This document shows positions 63,232 through 64,000 of a DNA stretch of 64,000 bases, piece by piece. Where the stretch lies: the NCBI GenBank assembly GCA_039105265.1, contig JAPFFF010000006.1:3100001-3164000 (forward strand), given 5' to 3'. The notes below the pieces were generated by a model. It saw only the letters and a list, made by a program, of their open reading frames with translations. It did no database searches and was not told the origin of the DNA. This stretch comes from Tritrichomonas musculus (taxonomy: Eukaryota; Parabasalia; Tritrichomonadida; Tritrichomonadidae). Position 1 is the stretch's first letter. The number at the start of each line of letters is the position of its first letter. A program made the position numbers and the translations under genes.

Positions 63232-64000
63232 TTATTTTTGCTCTTTCACGATAGTCTTCCATTTATCAATGTTTTCTTGAAACTGATCATCAATTGGCTT
63301 AAAAGCAGGAACAGCTTTCACACCAACAGAAACAAGTGGAAGACCGCATGTTAACAAAAATGAAACCTGACTTTTGGCCAATTCCAAAGAATTTCTATCA
63401 TTCATTGGAGATGTAAAGCCTATTCCTAATTTTTGCTCTTCATCTCCTTGAGAAAAGCATTCTTCAACAAGTGTACTAGCCCAAGAACTAGCTGTATCAA
63501 ATGGTCTGAATAAATTTGAAAGATCTGCTAATTTAATAATCACTTTCAAAAGGGATGCCCTATTCTGAGGGTTTGTTAAATCAAGTTTTCCATCACCAGT
63601 TCTTCTTGAAACCTCCTCGATAATTTTTTGATGTTGGCTCATATCCGTTGCCAAAATACTATTAATGACTAAAATCCAAAAATCGTGGAGTTGATTATTA
63701 TCCAAGTTTTCAAGGATATTGCAATTAGGTTTAGCGACTGTTTTTATAGCTGATGAACAATGAAAAGTTTCCATAACTGGTTGATCTTTATACAGTAATG
63801 ATAATGGAGTTTGAGCCTTAACGTTGAATGTATTAGACCTTCCACTATGTCCCATATCGTGACATATTCCAGCGAAAAGTAAAGCGAATAACTCTAATTT
63901 ATTAAAACTTGCATTTAAACGTCCGAGTTTTATTTGAAAGAAAATGTATTGAGTAACGTCCATTGCGTGGTTCCAGTTATGATAAGGGACGTGATGATAT
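63232..64000 (-). CDS. Class I cyclic-nucleotide phosphodiesterase, catalytic domain (5' end outside the window)
   Basis: Hydrolyses cAMP and/or cGMP. The frame runs off the window edge: the first codons read YHHVPYHNWNHAMDVTQ, the PDE signature YHNxxHAxDVxQ including the general-acid histidine. HDMGHSGRSNTF is the metal-binding HDxxHxGxxN motif; LADLSNLFRP carries the later conserved metal aspartate; KSQVSFL holds the invariant glutamine that contacts the purine. So the catalytic domain looks active. The C-terminus is complete (ends IVKEQK). The N-terminal part, often with membrane helices in protist enzymes, lies outside the window. Substrate preference cannot be read. Confidence 0.95.
   Translation of the reverse strand, partial: YHHVPYHNWNHAMDVTQYIFFQIKLGRLNASFNKLELFALLFAGICHDMGHSGRSNTFNVKAQTPLSLLYKDQPVMETFHCSSAIKTVAKPNCNILENLDNNQLHDFWILVINSILATDMSQHQKIIEEVSRRTGDGKLDLTNPQNRASLLKVIIKLADLSNLFRPFDTASSWASTLVEECFSQGDEEQKLGIGFTSPMNDRNSLELAKSQVSFLLTCGLPLVSVGVKAVPAFKPIDDQFQENIDKWKTIVKEQK

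Overview
The window looks like nuclear DNA of a trichomonad protist, most probably Tritrichomonas or a close relative (inference). It is very AT-rich, and nearly every gene is a single uninterrupted reading frame. Many start codons lie just downstream of a trichomonad-type initiator (TCAYTW, with the transcription start at the A). Many stop codons read TAAA, the fused stop/polyadenylation signal known from Trichomonas. One gene carries a spliceosomal intron with the trichomonad 3' signature ACTAAC(6 nt ending in AG). The gene content is clearly eukaryotic: histones H2A and H2B, WDR12/Ytm1, CAND1, ESCRT-II VPS22, TRM8, a DHHC acyltransferase and a class I phosphodiesterase.

Layout. 1-3094: gene-free, with one copy of a 613-bp inverted-repeat transposon. 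3095-16474 (minus): one giant 4459-aa, CxxC-rich, single-pass surface protein. 16.5-20 kb: gene-free and rich in short inverted-repeat (MITE-like) elements. About 20.1-24.4 kb: an island with different base use (many CpG words such as tcgat, cgtaa, gttacg), a degenerate short repeat tract and four minus-strand reading frames that are not recognisable housekeeping genes. A mariner transposase relic abuts its right edge. 25.8-48.6 kb: host genes on both strands: WDR12, a coiled-coil protein, a small unknown, a NOC4-like protein, TRM8, a CAMK-type kinase, a small unknown, a membrane-tailed dephospho-CoA kinase, a Sel1-repeat pseudokinase, CAND1 and a WW-MyTH4-RhoGAP protein. Two transposons with 8-bp target duplications sit between them. 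48.6-51.7 kb: gene-free with one MITE. 51.7-64 kb: a TKL-like (pseudo)kinase, a beta-helix surface protein, VPS22, a short HMG-box-like protein, a GOST-type seven-transmembrane protein, the divergent H2B/H2A pair, the intron-bearing DHHC protein, and a phosphodiesterase cut off by the window end.

There are no operons; genes are transcribed singly from short promoters. Shared themes are surface proteins (giant CxxC protein, beta-helix protein), membrane traffic (VPS22, GOST protein, DHHC enzyme), signalling (kinases, RhoGAP, phosphodiesterase) and ribosome or tRNA maturation (WDR12, NOC4-like, TRM8).

The most noteworthy items are the intron that interrupts the DHHC catalytic core, E2F-like sites in the shared histone promoter, the foreign-looking island at 20-24 kb, the giant surface protein with 381-bp internal duplications, and several non-autonomous transposons whose target-site duplications can be read directly.
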